Of a stretch of DNA of 5,644 bases, positions 5,545 to 5,644 are shown one piece after another. The notes beneath the pieces were generated by a model. That model was not told the DNA's origin and searched no databases. It saw nothing but the letters and a program-made list of their open reading frames with translations. The translations under genes were made by a program, and so were the position numbers. The stretch spans positions 1 through 5,644 of the forward strand of contig JAKASY010000160.1 of assembly GCA_021817625.1 (NCBI GenBank), given 5' to 3'. Within the stretch, counting starts at the first letter, position 1. Every line of letters starts with the position of its first letter. Source of the DNA: Bacillota bacterium. GTDB lineage: Bacteria > Bacillota_E > JAJZYS01 > JAILZS01.

Positions 5545-5644
5545 GTGGAGCCGGCGTTCGTGCTCGTGCACAGCCCGCTCGTGGGGCCGAGGACGTGGGA
5601 GCCGGTGGCGTCGGCGCTGGGTGCTCGGGGCCTGCGGGCCGCAG
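5545..5644 (+). CDS. Alpha/beta hydrolase, N-terminal part only (runs off the window)
   Basis: A GTG at 5545-5547 opens a frame with 33 complete codons to the window end. The peptide begins VEPAFVLVHSPLVGPRTWEPVASALGARGLRAA. This is the first strand and oxyanion-loop region of alpha/beta hydrolases (LVH-xPLVGP-TW), followed by the first helix. Serine replaces the usual glycine after the histidine (H9-S10), as happens in some subfamilies. GGGGGGTGG at 5532-5540 serves as a ribosome site about 5 nt upstream. The nucleophile elbow, acid and histidine lie beyond the window, so activity and substrate cannot be judged. It is 61 bp after the peptidase stop on the same strand, so it may share its transcript. 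Confidence 0.7.
   Translation, partial: MEPAFVLVHSPLVGPRTWEPVASALGARGLRAA

Overview
This is a GC-rich bacterial window with strong GGAGG-type ribosome binding sites and frequent GTG and TTG starts. That fits Actinomycetota, Chloroflexota, or an uncultured high-GC soil lineage such as Rokubacteria. Nothing in the window settles which.

The left half (about 13-2873) is read on the minus strand. In transcription order it holds a promoter with a perfect palindromic operator in its spacer (2844-2873), a VOC/glyoxalase-fold protein (2394-2744), a DUF1801 protein (1819-2274), an ArsR-type regulator (1290-1601) overlapping an SRPBCC/AHSA1 protein by GTGA (865-1293), and a broken UvrA-like ABC protein (13-707). 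The uvrA relic keeps its start, first Walker A and C-terminus, but about 550 central codons are gone and the two ends are out of frame.

The right half is read on the plus strand. A DMT/EamA transporter relic (about 3076-3678) lacks its N-terminus and changes frame twice, each time as if one base were missing. A 353-bp gene-free stretch follows and ends in a strong leader hairpin. Then come a complete AbgB-like M20 peptidase (4032-5483, TTG start) and the first 33 codons of an alpha/beta hydrolase (5545 to the window end).

The left genes resemble a small regulator/effector group: a cysteine-free ArsR repressor, an SRPBCC ligand-binding partner, a VOC protein and a DUF1801 protein. The double operator at the VOC promoter suggests ligand-controlled expression, possibly by the local ArsR protein. 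This link is inferred from position only. The right-hand peptidase probably acts on p-aminobenzoyl-glutamate or another acylated amino acid. No RNA genes, CRISPR arrays or insertion sequences were seen.
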